A DNA stretch of 64,000 nt from positions 127,362-191,361 of the forward strand of contig NZ_JBELOI010000009.1 of the NCBI RefSeq assembly GCF_040276065.1, read 5' to 3'. The position numbers were made by a program, and so were the translations under genes. Of the stretch, positions 62,431-64,000 are shown one piece after another (the first letter of the stretch is position 1; every line of letters starts with the position of its first letter). The notes beneath the pieces were generated by a model, which ran no database searches, was not told the DNA's origin, and saw nothing but the letters and a program-made list of their open reading frames with translations. The stretch is from Castellaniella sp040276065 (lineage in GTDB: Bacteria > Pseudomonadota > Gammaproteobacteria > Burkholderiales > Burkholderiaceae_B).

Positions 62431-63891
62431 ATGGTCAATCAAGCCGGCGACGGCACGTCGCCACAGATCGCGCCTGAGATCTCGAGCCTGAACTTACCTC
62501 CGGCCACCTATCGTGACCTCCCGGAGCCTCTCCCGCTCAAGAAAGTCATCGGGCCCAGTGTGCTGTTGCTGGCGGGCTCGATCGGGTCAGGTGAATTCGT
62601 CCTATGGCCATACATTTCGACCCAGACCGGGCTCGCGCTGGTGTGGCTCGCAACCATCGGGATTCTCACACAGTACTACCTGAACATGGAGATCACCCGC
62701 TACACCCTGGCGACGGGGGAAACGGCGGTCACCGGGTTCACGCGGCTATGGAAACCCTGGAGCTGGCTGTTCATCATCATGGCGGTCATCCCATGGATGT
62801 GGCCGGGGTGGGCCACCGGCAGTTCGACGGCCTTGACCTACGCCTTCGGGCTCTCAAACGGTGCCGTGATACCGATCACGATCGCTTCGCTGGTCCTGAT
62901 CGGCATCGTGCTGACCGTCTCCCCGGTGGTCTACAAGACCGTGGAAAAAATCCAGTTCTTCCTGGTGGCCCTGATCCTGGTGTTCATGCTCTACATGATC
63001 TTCGGCCTGCTGAATGGATCGAGCTGGACGGCGTTGCTGGCGGGCTTCACCACCGAGATCCCCAAGATCCCGAGTGCGATCGGCTCGATTCCCACCGCGC
63101 TGCTGCTGGGCGCCATCGCCTTCGCCGGCGCCGGCGGGGTGATGAACCTGGCCCAGTCAAACTGGGTCCGCGACAAGGGCCTGGGGATGGGCGCGCACCT
63201 GCCCAAGATCGTCTCCCCAATCACGGGGCAGGAAACCACCAGCGCCTCGATCGGGTATTTCTTCCCGCAGGATGAGGCCAACATGCGGCGCTGGCAGGGC
63301 TGGTGGCGCGTCGCCGACCGCGAACAATTCATCACCTTCTTCGTGCTCGGCCTGATCGCCATCCTGCTCTTCATGATGCTGGCCTTCACCTACGTGGGCG
63401 TCGGCGGCACCGCCCAGAACTTCGACTTTGTACGGCTGTTGGGCGAGAGCCTGAACGCGAAGGTCGGTACCTGGGCGGGCCCCGCCTTCTGGTTCACCGG
63501 CGTGGCCGTGCTGCTGTCCACCAACCTCACCGTGGTCGACATGATCGGCCGGATCGTGGCCGATATCGTCAAAGCCAATTGGCTGCGCGACAGCCATGCC
63601 TGGACCGAAAGCCGCCTGTACTTCCTTGTGGTCTGGCTGATGGTGATCTTCGGCTCGGTCATCCTGCTGGCCGGTGTCAGCCAGCCGCTTGTGCTGCTGG
63701 TCATCGCCTCGGCACTCAATGGCCTGGTGATGTTCGTGTACTCGGTGCTGTTGATCAAGCTGAACCGCGGCATGCTGCCCAAGGCCATCGGCTTGGGCGG
63801 GGTGCGCTACGTGGCGGTGATGTGGGCCGTGGTTTTCTACGGCGGATTCTCGATCTATCTGATCATCACGCAGTTCGGCAAGCTCTTCTGA
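62431..63891 (+). CDS. Nramp-fold membrane transporter, non-canonical
   Basis: Inner-membrane protein of 486 residues with about eleven or twelve helices and the Nramp (LeuT-type) fold. In helix 1, where metal transporters have DPGN, this protein reads AGSIGSGEFVLWPY (residues about 49-61). In helix 6 the methionine motif (MPH) is replaced by AGAGGVMNLAQSNWVRD. It may therefore carry something other than transition metals. The start ATG 62431 has AAGG 8 bases upstream. It lies beside the 3' end of an rRNA operon. Confidence 0.82.
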   Translation: MVNQAGDGTSPQIAPEISSLNLPPATYRDLPEPLPLKKVIGPSVLLLAGSIGSGEFVLWPYISTQTGLALVWLATIGILTQYYLNMEITRYTLATGETAVTGFTRLWKPWSWLFIIMAVIPWMWPGWATGSSTALTYAFGLSNGAVIPITIASLVLIGIVLTVSPVVYKTVEKIQFFLVALILVFMLYMIFGLLNGSSWTALLAGFTTEIPKIPSAIGSIPTALLLGAIAFAGAGGVMNLAQSNWVRDKGLGMGAHLPKIVSPITGQETTSASIGYFFPQDEANMRRWQGWWRVADREQFITFFVLGLIAILLFMMLAFTYVGVGGTAQNFDFVRLLGESLNAKVGTWAGPAFWFTGVAVLLSTNLTVVDMIGRIVADIVKANWLRDSHAWTESRLYFLVVWLMVIFGSVILLAGVSQPLVLLVIASALNGLVMFVYSVLLIKLNRGMLPKAIGLGGVRYVAVMWAVVFYGGFSIYLIITQFGKLF

Positions 63892-63928
63892 GCAAGCGCT
63901 TCGGAACAAGGGCGCACGCGCCGCCCAT

Positions 63929-63965
63929 AAAAAAACCCCCGCAAGGTTTATTTTGCGGGGGTTTT
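63929..63965 (-). terminator. rRNA operon terminator, possibly bidirectional
   Basis: AAAACCCCCGCAA (63932-63944) pairs with TTGCGGGGGTTTT (63953-63965). On the minus strand the stem is followed by seven T residues, right after the 5S gene. On the plus strand only four T residues follow, so it may serve the Nramp-like gene less efficiently. Confidence 0.9.
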
Positions 63966-63972
63966 GCATCAG

Positions 63973-64000
63973 AGCCTGACGATGACCTACTTTCACAGAT
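63973..64000 (-). rRNA. rrf: 5S rRNA, 3' end only
   Basis: Read on the minus strand the end of the window gives TGTGAAAGTAGGTCATCG followed by TCAGGCT, the 3' end of betaproteobacterial 5S rRNA. Only about 28 bases are inside the window; the rest of the rRNA operon lies to the right. Confidence 0.88.

Noticed and set aside
1..64000. CRISPR array, prophage or intact insertion sequence
   Set aside because: No regularly spaced repeats, no transposase or integrase gene and no phage structural gene were found. The only large repeat is the dctP duplication.

Overview
The window comes from a GC-rich betaproteobacterium. The gene set fits Burkholderiales, most likely the family Alcaligenaceae (Bordetella, Castellaniella or Pusillimonas-like). 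Pointers are the parC/parE, trxA-rho and hemF-nadD-rsfS-rlmH blocks, an H-NS of the betaproteobacterial type, DUF3422, SCPU fimbriae and the sequence of the 5S rRNA 3' end. The genus is an inference.

Layout. 1-7074: core genes, with parC (cut by the window edge) and parE leftward, then trxA, rho and gdhA rightward, ending at a strong terminator. 7215-9928: DUF3422 protein, AI-2E-type permease and a MAPEG protein. 10010-10085: tRNA-Thr(CGT). 10487-15643: an archaic (Csu-type) chaperone-usher fimbrial operon with two SCPU subunits plus a small SCPU-like protein. 15704-19250: an ADP-ribosylglycohydrolase-fold protein lacking the usual metal ligands, a lipoprotein, a GhrA-type reductase and a phospholipid methyltransferase. 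19332-29477: a leftward accessory catabolic cluster (PuuE-like deacetylase, LVIVD-repeat protein, two nearly identical DctP receptors, DctQ, DctM, IclR regulator, asparaginase) with a divergent MFS transporter. The extra dctP arose by a tandem duplication that left a scar of dctQ.

29787-39848: tRNA-Lys(CTT), purB, a GST, then a leftward run of a DAHP synthase gene followed by a D-lactate/glycolate dehydrogenase, glcDEF and mnmA. The DAHP synthase gene is preceded by an unannotated 27-codon, Phe/Tyr-rich leader peptide and an intrinsic terminator, the architecture of a transcription attenuator. 39940-46974: an osmoprotection locus. ehuBCDA (ectoine/hydroxyectoine uptake) converges on ectR-ectABC-ectD (ectoine and hydroxyectoine synthesis), and both promoters share sequence elements that may be EctR sites.

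47048-63891: mostly housekeeping genes: tldD, a nitrilase-family amidase, hns, a DUF4136 lipoprotein, pepN, fbp, a quinone oxidoreductase, then yebC-purD-hemF-nadD-rsfS-rlmH-pyk-maf, and an Nramp-fold transporter without the canonical metal motif. The last 28 bases are the 3' end of a 5S rRNA gene on the minus strand with its terminator, so an rRNA operon lies just to the right. I saw no CRISPR array and no intact insertion sequence or prophage.
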